A stretch of DNA of 30,130 nucleotides from an uncultured Selenomonas sp. (GTDB lineage Bacteria > Bacillota > Negativicutes > Selenomonadales > Selenomonadaceae): NCBI GenBank assembly GCA_900552565.1, contig USAK01000025.1, positions 1-30,130 of the forward strand, written 5' to 3'. Below are positions 17,065-24,698 of the stretch, piece by piece. Numbering within the stretch: the stretch's first letter is position 1; each line of letters begins with the position of its first letter. The notes under the pieces are model-generated. The model saw only the letters and a program-made list of their open reading frames with translations. It searched no databases and was not told the origin of the DNA. The translations under genes were made by a program, and so were the position numbers.

Positions 17065-17075
17065 TATCCCTCTTC

Positions 17076-17552
17076 TTACTTCAAAATATCCATCAGGTTC
17101 TGTTTTTTATCTGTATCAACCTTGCGGATCTCGAGTTCAATGCCCATCTCGTTGAGTTTCTTGAAGGCTGCTACATCCGTATCATCAACGGATACTGCAC
17201 TCGTAATCTGTTTCTTGCCTTCATGGAAGCTCATGCCGCCGATGTTGACGCTCTTGATGGGCACGCCGTGCTCAACGAGGTAAAGGACACTCGACGGATT
17301 TGTGAAGAGCAGCAGGCAGCGGTCATTTTCATACTTCGGATTGTTGTAGACGCGGACAGCCTTGGCAAGGTCAACGACGTGGCTCTTGATGCCGGCTGGT
17401 GCAACCTGCTTCAGAAGCGTCGAACGAATCTTGTCCTTGGCAACTTCATCATCGCAGACGATGATGCGCTGACAGTTCGTAGCTTTTGACCATACCGTGG
17501 CGACCTGCCCGTGAATCAGGCGGTCATCGATTCTTGCTAATACGATTTTCAT
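17076..17552 (-). CDS. PTS mannose-class IIB component (operon 1)
   Basis: A soluble 158-residue phosphocarrier that takes the phosphate from IIA and gives it to the incoming sugar. The phospho-accepting His14 sits in RIDDRLIHGQV (7-17), the invariant IIB-Man motif. KSVNIGGMSF and the C-terminal EIRKVDTD fit the family. Its ATG overlaps the IIA stop by one base (TAATG), so the two are translationally coupled; GAGGAGG lies inside the end of IIA. IIA and IIB are separate here, whereas in E. coli ManX they are fused. Confidence 0.93.
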   Translation of the reverse strand: MKIVLARIDDRLIHGQVATVWSKATNCQRIIVCDDEVAKDKIRSTLLKQVAPAGIKSHVVDLAKAVRVYNNPKYENDRCLLLFTNPSSVLYLVEHGVPIKSVNIGGMSFHEGKKQITSAVSVDDTDVAAFKKLNEMGIELEIRKVDTDKKQNLMDILK

Positions 17553-17986
17553 TAGAGATCATCCTCCTCTTCATCATCGGCAATCTGGCTGGCATGGAAG
17601 AACTGCATCCCGCTCTTGCCAGCTTCTGCCGCTTTATCCATGAGTTCCTGAATGCTAAGGCCTTCATCCATCATCTGGGCACTGCACATCTCGATAAGCA
17701 TCGGCAGATTGACGCCCGTCACGATGCCATAGGCTTCATTGGCAATGACGAGACGGCAGGCAGCGTTGTACGGGCTGCCGCCAAAGAGATCGTTGAGGAA
17801 CAGCACGCCGCCCGAGCAGTCGAGCTCTTTGATGGCCTCTTCATACTTCTTGACGACATCGTCCGGCCCCTCGCCCGGCACAAGCGTGACAGCGCGGACG
17901 TTCTTCTGTTCGCCACAGATCATCTCGCAGGATTTGACCAGTTCTTTAGCAAACAGGCCATGCGTACCAACTATGATAGCAAACAT
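17552..17986 (-). CDS. PTS mannose-class IIA component
   Basis: The first phosphocarrier of the permease, phosphorylated by HPr. His9 in VGTHGLFA is the phosphorylation site; NDLFGGSPYNAA and the GVNLPMLIE segment are family hallmarks. 144 residues. The C-terminus is strongly acidic (ADDEEEDDL), where in fused proteins the linker to IIB would lie. ATG at 17986 follows GGGGAGG at 8 bases. It is the first gene of the sigma-54-driven operon and the only IIA-Man protein in the window besides the IIA-like domain of LevR. It may therefore serve both PTS operons. Confidence 0.93.
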   Translation of the reverse strand: MFAIIVGTHGLFAKELVKSCEMICGEQKNVRAVTLVPGEGPDDVVKKYEEAIKELDCSGGVLFLNDLFGGSPYNAACRLVIANEAYGIVTGVNLPMLIEMCSAQMMDEGLSIQELMDKAAEAGKSGMQFFHASQIADDEEEDDL

Positions 17987-18040
17987 AAAACAAACCTCCC
18001 CTTATTTATGAAATCCTCTATCCTTCCTGCCTTAATACAA

Positions 18041-18057
18041 TGCAAGTTGCGTGCCAA
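18041..18057 (-). promoter_or_regulatory. Sigma-54 (-24/-12) promoter of PTS operon 1
   Basis: The minus strand reads TTGGCACGCAACTTGCA, matching the consensus TTGGCACG-N4-TTGC at every position, with GG and GC at the correct spacing. The transcript should start near 18030, giving a leader of about 44 bases to the IIA start. It agrees with the LevR activator encoded next door and rpoN in this window. Confidence 0.92.
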
Positions 18058-18114
18058 CTTTGTGTATCAATTCCTAAAGCACCCCGTTGCCCATTTTTCG
18101 TAACCTTTTGCTTT

Positions 18115-18199
18115 CGATACAGACGAAATAATACTATATCGTTCAAATGTAATACTCTCATCGATGGTTTTCCTCTTATTTTGATACTGTATCGTTGGA
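18115..18199. promoter_or_regulatory. Candidate upstream activator sites for LevR
   Basis: TACTATATCGTT (18132-18143) and TACTGTATCGTT (18185-18196) are direct repeats 53 bp apart, about five helical turns. The core CTGTATCG recurs on the other strand at 18115-18122. They lie roughly 60-140 bp upstream of the -24 element, the usual place for enhancer sites of sigma-54 activators. Assignment to LevR is by position. Confidence 0.5.
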
Positions 18200-18206
18200 A
18201 ATTATC

Positions 18207-18247
18207 AAAAAATAATACACTGCAGTTTCTTTCCTTCTGCAGTGTAT
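18207..18247 (-). terminator. Terminator of levR
   Basis: A perfect 11-bp stem ATACACTGCAG/CTGCAGTGTAT (18215-18225, 18237-18247) is followed on the minus strand by TATTTTTT. It lies 18 bases past the levR stop and insulates the operon-1 control region. Confidence 0.85.
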
Positions 18248-18264
18248 CTTGTGTATCAGTTATT

Positions 18265-21060
18265 TTATATCATTTCAGCCATAAAATAGAACTCATCCTC
18301 GGCAAGTTCCAGATGAAGCGCGTCCGAAAAGACCTCCGCAGACTGGCGCAGGGCCTTGATTTTTTCAGCGGTCAGATGCCCCGCGGTCTTATCGTAATGC
18401 AGCGGACTGCGCGTGACCGCGCGTTCGAGGGCACAGCCGCAGTGGACAAGCAGGCGGATGCGCAGGGGATTGGTCAGTGGCTTTGGCAGCTGTTCCATGA
18501 GCCGGCGGTCAAATTCCAGCAGCAGCGGCATGACTTTTTCCGGATTCAGGTATGTCAGGAACTTACGCAGGGATTCTTCACAGAGGCTGCACACCACCGG
18601 ACTGTCCTGCTGATGTTCCGGCAGTTTCACCGCGCCGCCAATGATTTCCATGAGCACGGACTCGCCGTTGCCATCGATGATTTCTTCGAGGGGAATAAAC
18701 GGGATATTGAGTTTTGGCTTCTTGACGCCGACCGCGGCGATAATATGGTGTTCTTTCGCGATTTCCTGCAGATGCTCCTCGAGCTTCACCAAACCGACGG
18801 GGATGACCGTCAGCGGATGTCCCGACTGACCGAGGATGTCCTCGACCAGTGCCTTGAGCTTCAAGGCCGTGCCCTGTCCCGTCGAACAGATGGTCACAAT
18901 CACACCGTCATTGGCCTCACGGAGGGCTTCCTCCTTCGTGATGTCGCGCGTCTCATAGCCGTGAAAGCTCAAAAGCGCGTCGTAAACGCCTTCGAGGTCG
19001 ATGCCGGCCAGCTCCGCCTTGCGCATGGCCTCCAAAATCAGCGGTGTCGAGACCATATCGAGCGTGCGTACCGGCACATCGAGGCGTTCCGAGAGAATCG
19101 GGCCAAGATTGCAAAGCGACCCCATGTCGGCGAGGATAAGGACTCCCTTAAGGCAACTGATGGCCCGCAGCATGACGATCATTTTGTCGAGCACGGCCCG
19201 CGGCTTGACCTCAAGCGGCATATCGACGGCCAGCACGCTGACATCCGTCGCTCCGAAAAGACGCTGTGCGACTTCGACCATCGACGTCGCCGTGCTCTGT
19301 CCATGTGTGGCCACGACAATGACGACGCGGTCTTCCACATCGTCATCCTCCGCCGACTCTAAGAGCAGGGCGATGTACTCCATCTCAACGCGCGGCACTT
19401 CCAGATGATAATGCTTGCTGATGAAACCGCCGATTTCCATCGCGACTTCAAGGCAGAGCGAATCCTGCGGCACGGCACCCTCAATTTCCGTATAACTGAT
19501 GGTATCTTTCGACTTGACGCGCTTGAGGAAAGCCGAGAGATGCAGGCTGAACGCATAGAGAAAACGGTCATGATAGCTGCGGTTCATGCGTTTCTGCACG
19601 TAAAGGGCCACCTGCTCCGAAAAATCAACAAGGGATTCATCGACAATCTTGAGCAGCCGTTCCCGCGTCGTCATATTGACGGAATTCTTCTTATTATATA
19701 GCTCGCGCACATAGACATTGACATCGGTCGCCACAATCTGCTTGATGAGGTCGCTGCTGATGCCCTCGCCCTTCAGCAAATCGACTTTTTCCTCGACAAT
19801 CTGGTAGAGATTGAATGGCTCCGTGTCGCTGCCCGCGTCTTCCAGATGAAAATCCGGTCCCGGCGGCACGATGATGCACGAGTCGCTGCCAAGTTCCTTC
19901 GTGACTTCCGTCAGGGCCTGACGATTGGCCGAGAGCGTCAAAAGACCGTTTCGTATCTGCTGCGGCAGCATCTTGAAATCGACTTCAATATAATCGGGGC
20001 TGTCGATGCCGTTGAGGAACGCCTGTGCACAAAGCAGCTTGATGTTCGACTTGAGCTGACCGACATTGCCGTTGCCGATGCTGCCGACAAGGGCCTTCAG
20101 GGATTCCACACCCACGCGAATCGGTTTCTTGACGCGCTGGGCCTCGTCCTGAAACATCAATTTGATGATGTCGAGCTTTTCTGCCAGCGTGCGTTCCGCA
20201 AGCGGCGGTATCTTCATGATGTTCGGGATGCGGCGCACAAACGTCTTCGTGAGGGCTGAGTCAGGGTCCTCCGTCGTCGCGCCGATAATCAGGACCTTGG
20301 CATGCCGGTCGCGCCGCGTTTCGCCGAGTCGGTTGAACGTGCCCGTATCCATGAAGTAGAAAATCATTTCCTGACCTTCAGGCGGCAGGCGGTGAATCTC
20401 ATCGAGGAACAGCACGCCGCCATCAGCTTCTTCCACCAGGCCCGCCTTTGACTGTTCCGCACCCGTGAACGCGCCCTTGATGTAGCCAAAGACGTGCGAA
20501 ATCAAAAGCTGCGGGTTATTGTAATAATCTGCGCAGTTAAATGTCACAAAAGGTGCGTCATCGGCAAAACGGTGCATGACCTTGCCGTATTCAAACATCA
20601 TGTGGGCAAACAGCGTCTTGCCGACGCCCGTCTGCCCGACAATCAGCGTGTGCAGACCATCGGGCGGATAAAGGATGGCGGCCTTGGCCTGCTCGACCTG
20701 ACGTTTGAGGCTGCGGTCCGCACCGATGAGCCGCGCGAACGGATTTTCCGGTGTCTGCGGCACCTGCTGCCGGCAGATGGATTCCACGTTCTCAAACTGA
20801 TACGGTCCTGCGCCCAAATCACAGGCCAAAACCGTTTCCAGCCTTGCCCGGTCAAAATAGCGCACGGGACGCCCCGCAAACTTCACGATTTTCCCCTGAC
20901 GATGAAGTTCATTGAGCTCCTTCGAGACATTGTTGCGCAGGATGCCAAGTGCCTCAGCGATTTCCTGTGCATCGAGTCCGACACGCCCCGTAATCTCTTC
21001 TTTCGGCAATGCCTCTGACTTTTCCTGAATGTAGGAAAAAATGCGTTCCCCTCGTTTCAT
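18265..21060 (-). CDS. levR: LevR-family sigma-54 activator with PTS regulation domains
   Basis: An enhancer-binding activator that opens sigma-54 promoters of PTS operons, controlled by PTS phosphorylation. An N-terminal winged helix (about 20-70) is followed by an AAA+ domain with Walker A GQTGVGKT (142-149), the sigma-54-contacting GAFTGA (196-201) and Walker B LFLDE (217-221). Then come a first PRD (histidine in YHDRFLYAFSLHLSAF), a IIA-Man-like domain (ATHGQSTATSM), a IIB-Gat-like domain (CSTGQGTALK, phosphorylatable Cys) and a second PRD (LLVHCGCALERAV). I place the start at the ATG at 21060, after GAAGGGG. An ATG ten codons upstream would leave almost no leader behind the promoter. The 931 residues match B. 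subtilis LevR (938). It lies between the two PTS operons. Confidence 0.94.
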   Translation of the reverse strand: MKRGERIFSYIQEKSEALPKEEITGRVGLDAQEIAEALGILRNNVSKELNELHRQGKIVKFAGRPVRYFDRARLETVLACDLGAGPYQFENVESICRQQVPQTPENPFARLIGADRSLKRQVEQAKAAILYPPDGLHTLIVGQTGVGKTLFAHMMFEYGKVMHRFADDAPFVTFNCADYYNNPQLLISHVFGYIKGAFTGAEQSKAGLVEEADGGVLFLDEIHRLPPEGQEMIFYFMDTGTFNRLGETRRDRHAKVLIIGATTEDPDSALTKTFVRRIPNIMKIPPLAERTLAEKLDIIKLMFQDEAQRVKKPIRVGVESLKALVGSIGNGNVGQLKSNIKLLCAQAFLNGIDSPDYIEVDFKMLPQQIRNGLLTLSANRQALTEVTKELGSDSCIIVPPGPDFHLEDAGSDTEPFNLYQIVEEKVDLLKGEGISSDLIKQIVATDVNVYVRELYNKKNSVNMTTRERLLKIVDESLVDFSEQVALYVQKRMNRSYHDRFLYAFSLHLSAFLKRVKSKDTISYTEIEGAVPQDSLCLEVAMEIGGFISKHYHLEVPRVEMEYIALLLESAEDDDVEDRVVIVVATHGQSTATSMVEVAQRLFGATDVSVLAVDMPLEVKPRAVLDKMIVMLRAISCLKGVLILADMGSLCNLGPILSERLDVPVRTLDMVSTPLILEAMRKAELAGIDLEGVYDALLSFHGYETRDITKEEALREANDGVIVTICSTGQGTALKLKALVEDILGQSGHPLTVIPVGLVKLEEHLQEIAKEHHIIAAVGVKKPKLNIPFIPLEEIIDGNGESVLMEIIGGAVKLPEHQQDSPVVCSLCEESLRKFLTYLNPEKVMPLLLEFDRRLMEQLPKPLTNPLRIRLLVHCGCALERAVTRSPLHYDKTAGHLTAEKIKALRQSAEVFSDALHLELAEDEFYFMAEMI

Positions 21061-21107
21061 TCGAATTTCCCCTTCGCATCTCGAATTCATCTATTGCATT
21101 CCCTTCT

Positions 21108-21136
21108 ATTATAACAAGATTCTATACATTGTCGAA
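21108..21136 (-). promoter_or_regulatory. Probable levR promoter
   Basis: TGTTATAAT on the minus strand gives a perfect TATAAT (21108-21113) with extended TG; the -35 region TTCGAC at 17 bases is weak. The start site would lie near 21101. Confidence 0.55.
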
Positions 21137-21227
21137 TCCAAACGCGATTTTTTGTCTTTACACGCCCTTCGTCTGAATTTATGACAAATGTCATATCGAT
21201 TTGTGCGGATATTGTGACGCATATCAG

Positions 21228-21256
21228 CTGACTTCTTTCTTGTTCTATCGTATTAT
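21228..21256 (+). promoter_or_regulatory. Probable sigma-70 promoter of PTS operon 2
   Basis: CTGACT (21228-21233), 17 bases, TATTAT (21251-21256). No convincing -24/-12 element is present. Upstream, ATGACA-AA-TGTCAT (21181-21194) is an inverted repeat that could be an operator. Downstream, ATCCCC/GGGGAT (21278-21296) forms a small hairpin in the leader. Confidence 0.4.
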
Positions 21257-21323
21257 AAAGTCATCCGTTAAAGAAACATCCCCAAAGGCGGGGGATACTG
21301 GTATAGGAAAGAGAGGTACTATC

Positions 21324-21815
21324 ATGGAAATCGCATTCTGCCGTATTGACGACCGCCTGATTCACGGTCAAGTCGCTACCGTCTGGACAAAGGTCACGGG
21401 CTGCAACCGCATCATGTGCTGCAACGATGATGTCGCACAGGACACGCTGCGCAAAAAACTCCTGCTGCAGGTTGCTCCTCCGGGCATCAAGGCTTATGTC
21501 GTTCCTGTCGAAAAAGCCGTAGCAGCCTATAAGAACCCGAAATACGCTCCTTTCAAGACGCTCTTCCTCTTCACGAACCCAAGAGATGTCGTCCGTGCGG
21601 TCAAAGGCGGCATTCCGTTCAAGTCCGTCAACCTCGGCGGCATGACGTACAAAGACGGCGATACACTGATTTCTCAGGCTGTGGCTGTTAATAAGGATGA
21701 CGCCGCTGCCATCAAAGAGCTCGTCGACATGGGGATTGAAGTCGAAATCCGCAAACTTGCCAACGAGCCGAAAAAAGATGCCATCGAGGCACTCAAAGCC
21801 AAGAATCTGCTTTAA
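21324..21815 (+). CDS. PTS mannose-class IIB component (operon 2)
   Basis: A paralogue of the IIB in operon 1, similar along its whole length, with His14 in the same RIDDRLIHGQV motif and FKSVNLGGMTY near the middle. 163 residues from the ATG at 21324, chosen because GAGAGG lies 7 bases upstream and because it aligns with the start of the other IIB; longer in-frame extension upstream crosses the promoter. There is no IIA gene before it, so its phosphate must come from a IIA encoded elsewhere, plausibly the one in operon 1. Confidence 0.92.
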   Translation: MEIAFCRIDDRLIHGQVATVWTKVTGCNRIMCCNDDVAQDTLRKKLLLQVAPPGIKAYVVPVEKAVAAYKNPKYAPFKTLFLFTNPRDVVRAVKGGIPFKSVNLGGMTYKDGDTLISQAVAVNKDDAAAIKELVDMGIEVEIRKLANEPKKDAIEALKAKNLL

Positions 21816-21850
21816 TGCGGAGCGGCAGCTGGGGAAACTGCCGCTCCGCA
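21816..21850 (+). other. Strong hairpin between IIB and IIC (operon 2)
   Basis: A perfect 13-bp GC-rich stem, TGCGGAGCGGCAG (21816-21828) and CTGCCGCTCCGCA (21838-21850), starts on the first base after the IIB stop. No T tract follows, and the AGGGGG of IIC comes directly after. It most likely sets the mRNA ratio of IIB to IIC by protecting or processing the transcript. Confidence 0.65.
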
Positions 21851-21874
21851 TAAATATAAGGGGGAACAAAAGAA

Positions 21875-22690
21875 ATGACAACGATTCAGTTCATTCTTCT
21901 CATCCTCGTCGCAGCTGTAGCCGGCATGGGCTCAGTCCTCGACGAATGCCAATTCCATCGTCCACTTGTTGCCTGCACGCTCGTCGGACTCGTACTTGGT
22001 GATATCACGACAGGCATCATCTTAGGCGGTACACTCGAAATGCTCGCACTCGGCTGGATGAATGTCGGCGCTGCCATGGCACCGGATGCCGCACTGGCGT
22101 CCGTCATCTCCGCCATCCTCGTCATCGTCGGCCATCAGAGTATCGGCGCCGGCATCGCCATTGCCGTACCGCTCGCCGCTGCCGGTCAGGTTCTGACCAT
22201 CTTCGTCCGCACCATCACCGTCTTCTTCCAGCATCTCGCCGATAAATTCGCCCTGGAAGCCAATGGCTTTGGCATTGAGATGTGCCATATCGGCGGCCTT
22301 CTGCTGCAGGCCATCCGCGTTGCTGTACCGGCGGCTCTCGTCGCTGCCATTGCCGGCACGGATACGGTCAATGCCATGCTCGCATCCATCCCGGAAGTCA
22401 TCACGCGCGGCCTGCAGGTTTCCGGCGGCTTCATCGTCGTCGTAGGTTATGCGATGGTCATCAACATGATGAATGCCAAATCGCTCATGCCGTTCTTCTT
22501 CCTCGGTTTCCTCATTGCCGTATTCACGAATGTCAACCTCATCGGCTTCGGTGCTATCGGCCTCATCGCTGCGTTCTTCCACATCAAGGGTCTGCAGCGT
22601 GATATCGCCATCGAGCAGGCAGCCCAGACAGGCGGTCCGGCAGCTGGCGGCAGCGGTCTTGACGACATCGATGATTCAGATCTCATGTGA
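21875..22690 (+). CDS. PTS mannose-class IIC membrane component (operon 2)
   Basis: The 271-residue IIC paralogue of operon 1, sharing the VAGMGSVLDE, ALGWMNVGAAMAPDAALAS and GAGIAIAVPLAAAGQVL blocks. It forms the permease core with IID. The tail again turns Gly/Ser-rich and acidic (GLDDIDDSDLM). ATG at 21875 follows AAGGGGG. Its stop lies 17 bases before the chosen IID start. Confidence 0.92.
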   Translation: MTTIQFILLILVAAVAGMGSVLDECQFHRPLVACTLVGLVLGDITTGIILGGTLEMLALGWMNVGAAMAPDAALASVISAILVIVGHQSIGAGIAIAVPLAAAGQVLTIFVRTITVFFQHLADKFALEANGFGIEMCHIGGLLLQAIRVAVPAALVAAIAGTDTVNAMLASIPEVITRGLQVSGGFIVVVGYAMVINMMNAKSLMPFFFLGFLIAVFTNVNLIGFGAIGLIAAFFHIKGLQRDIAIEQAAQTGGPAAGGSGLDDIDDSDLM

Positions 22691-22707
22691 GGAGGATGGC
22701 GTTTATT

Positions 22708-23532
22708 ATGGAAAAATCACTGAGCAAAAAAGACCTTATCAATATCTTTATCCGTTCGAACTTCCTGCTGGGCTCTTTCAACTTCGAACGCATGCAGGCC
22801 ATCGGCTTCTGCGTTTCGCTGCTGCCAGCCCTGAGAAAAGTCTACAAAGGCGATAAACCGGCCATGGCCGCCGCCATGAAGCGTCATCTCGAATTCTTCA
22901 ATACGCAGCCGTTCCTTGCCACGCCAATCATGGGCATCACGGCCGCCATGGAAGAAAAGAAGGCCAACGGCGCTGACATCAGTGACCAGACGATTTCCGG
23001 CGTCAAAGTCGGCCTCATGGGTCCGCTCGCCGGCGTCGGCGACCCGATTTTCTGGGGCACACTGCGTCCGGTCCTCGCCGCTCTCGGTGCCGGCATCGCG
23101 CTGACGGGCAGCATCATGGGCCCGCTGATTTTCTTTCTCGTCTTCAATGCCATCCGTCTCGCCACGAACTGGTACGGCGTCATGTATGGCTACAGCAAAG
23201 GCACCGAACTCGTCGATGAGATGGGCGGCAACAAGATGCGCTTCCTCACGGAAGGTTCTTCCGTTCTCGGACTTCTCGTCATGGGTGCTCTCGTCGCCAA
23301 GTGGACGACCGTCAACATGCCGCTGGTGCTTTCAAGCTACACGAACAGCGCCGGCGAGCAGGTCACGACGACAGTACAGACGATTCTCGACAGCCTGATG
23401 CCTGGCATCGTCCCGCTCCTGATGACGTTTGCCTGCATGTGGCTGCTCAAGAAGAATGTCAATCCGCTCGTCATCATCCTCGGCCTCTTCGCCCTCGGTA
23501 TTGTCGGCTACGCAATCGGCCTCTTTGCCTGA
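22708..23532 (+). CDS. PTS mannose-class IID membrane component (operon 2)
   Basis: The IID paralogue, 274 residues, with FIRSNFLLGSFNFERMQAIGF at the N-terminus and GPLAGVGDPIFWGTLRP in the middle, and hydrophobic segments in the last half. The start at 22708 is chosen by alignment with operon 1. The Shine-Dalgarno GAGGAGG (22689-22695) is then 12 bases away, rather far. An ATG at 22696 or a GTG at 22687 would abut or overlap it. It ends the operon before a strong terminator. Confidence 0.88.
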   Translation: MEKSLSKKDLINIFIRSNFLLGSFNFERMQAIGFCVSLLPALRKVYKGDKPAMAAAMKRHLEFFNTQPFLATPIMGITAAMEEKKANGADISDQTISGVKVGLMGPLAGVGDPIFWGTLRPVLAALGAGIALTGSIMGPLIFFLVFNAIRLATNWYGVMYGYSKGTELVDEMGGNKMRFLTEGSSVLGLLVMGALVAKWTTVNMPLVLSSYTNSAGEQVTTTVQTILDSLMPGIVPLLMTFACMWLLKKNVNPLVIILGLFALGIVGYAIGLFA

Positions 23533-23579
23533 TTGACTGATTCGTTTCCATGAGATTTATCTCTTCTCCATAAAAAGAA

Positions 23580-23619
23580 AAAGCTCACAGCACCCCTATG
23601 ACTGCTGTGAGCTTTCTTT
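23580..23619. terminator. Terminator of PTS operon 2, probably bidirectional
   Basis: A perfect 13-bp stem AAAGCTCACAGCA/TGCTGTGAGCTTT with a 10-base loop is followed by TTTCTTTC on the plus strand and by a T-rich run on the minus strand. It therefore also serves the convergent HAD gene. Confidence 0.9.
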
Positions 23620-23658
23620 CATGCTTATCTGAGGTGATTTCTCGGACAGGAGTCCCGT

Positions 23659-24465
23659 TCAGGCATCAATCAGCCCTGCTTTGACAAGGTATGCATAAAT
23701 GCCGTCTTCTTCATTCGAGCTGGTGACATCACTGGCCTCAGCTTTGACTTTTTGCGGAGCGTTGCCCATGGCAACGCTCTTTTTTGTATACTGCAGCATC
23801 TCGAGGTCGTTGTAATTATCGCCAAACGAAAGCGACTCTGCCGCCGTAAGGCCGTAATGCTGCAGAAGGACCTCGATGCCGCTGGCCTTCGTCACGGATT
23901 TATCCATGATTTCAAGCAGCGTCGGGAACGAACGCACGATATTGAGTGCAGGGAAGAGTTCCTGCAGTTCCCGCTCCGCCCGCTCGCAGTCGTCGGGCTC
24001 CATCATCATGAGGATTTTATGCGGCAGGATGCCCTTGTTGAGGCAAGCGGCAAATTCTGCCTGCTCAGCTTTGGCACCGGTAATCTCCATCTCGAAGACA
24101 ACGCGCGGGTCTTTGGCATCGCGGACATACCAGTGATGACCGGCATAATAATTGATGGTCGCTTGTGGGAAACGCTCCCCTGCCTCTTTCAGGAATCCCT
24201 GCGTCTGGGAAAATTCCATGGCCGTGCTGGACAGCGTTTTTCCTTCTTTCGTTAGGACGAGCGCGCCGCTGTAGCAAATCAGCGGGATGGTCACGCCCAT
24301 CTGTTCCGTAATGGGATAGATGGCCTCCGGCATGCGGGCCGAGACCAGCACAAAGGGAATTCCTTTGGCCAGCAGTGCCTTTACTGCCTGTTCCGTCTTT
24401 TCCGTAACACGCTTATCATCCGTCAAAAGAGTCCCGTCAATGTCCGAAAACACAATTCTGACCAT
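23659..24465 (-). CDS. Cof-type HAD sugar phosphatase
   Basis: A 268-residue haloacid-dehalogenase-fold hydrolase of the Cof/YidA class (HAD IIB), which dephosphorylates sugar phosphates or similar small metabolites in the cytoplasm. Motif I is DIDGT (nucleophile Asp8, acid/base Asp10), motif II LVSAR, motif III the Lys of SVTKASGI, and motif IV FGDNYNDLEML. The C2-type cap lies between motifs II and III. ATG at 24463-24465 follows GGGGGA. It is next to PTS operon 2 and a DeoR regulator, so a role in detoxifying excess sugar phosphate is plausible but not shown. Confidence 0.88.
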   Translation of the reverse strand: MVRIVFSDIDGTLLTDDKRVTEKTEQAVKALLAKGIPFVLVSARMPEAIYPITEQMGVTIPLICYSGALVLTKEGKTLSSTAMEFSQTQGFLKEAGERFPQATINYYAGHHWYVRDAKDPRVVFEMEITGAKAEQAEFAACLNKGILPHKILMMMEPDDCERAERELQELFPALNIVRSFPTLLEIMDKSVTKASGIEVLLQHYGLTAAESLSFGDNYNDLEMLQYTKKSVAMGNAPQKVKAEASDVTSSNEEDGIYAYLVKAGLIDA

Positions 24466-24488
24466 GAAAAATCCCCCTCACTTACTAT

Positions 24489-24632
24489 TTAACCAACCCG
24501 CAGCTGCGGTTCTTCGGCAATCTCGGCAATCGTTGCCAAAGAAAAAGCATCCTTGAGCCCATAATATTTTAAAGTCCTCCCTTGATTTCGTGAATCAGTT
24601 GTATGAAATTTCCTGCCCTGCGCGCTTGGCAT
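24489..24632 (-). CDS. Candidate 47-residue small ORF before the HAD gene
   Basis: An ATG at 24632 opens an in-frame 47-codon frame ending in TAA, 23 bases before the HAD start. The last 20 codons use the GC-rich synonymous choices of neighbouring genes (a GCC-GAG-ATT-GCC-GAA-GAA stretch). The product would be soluble with an acidic helix near the end. The ribosome binding site is weak (GAAAGAAAAAGAA). A good GGGAGG inside it does not serve an in-frame start. TGTTATGAT about 20 bases upstream could be an extended -10. No family recognised; it might also be a decayed gene end. Confidence 0.3.
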   Translation of the reverse strand: MPSAQGRKFHTTDSRNQGRTLKYYGLKDAFSLATIAEIAEEPQLRVG

Positions 24633-24698
24633 TTCTTTTTCTTTCTGTCTGTATCATAACAAACTGCGAATCATCCTGCCAGCGATTTTCACACATTT

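Noticed and set aside
21213..21229. A GG-N10-GC arrangement before PTS operon 2 as a second sigma-54 promoter
   Set aside because: Only the GG and GC are kept; the surrounding CGGATA and ACGCAT do not fit TGGCAC and TTGCA, and a better sigma-70 promoter lies close by.
24498..24509. Palindrome CCGCAGCTGCGG as an operator
   Set aside because: It lies at the end of the candidate small frame, has no promoter near it, and could be chance in GC-rich sequence.
24514..24531. Tandem TCGGCAATC repeat
   Set aside because: Two 9-base units only, explained by a repeated Ile-Ala-Glu in the candidate small frame; not a repeat element.
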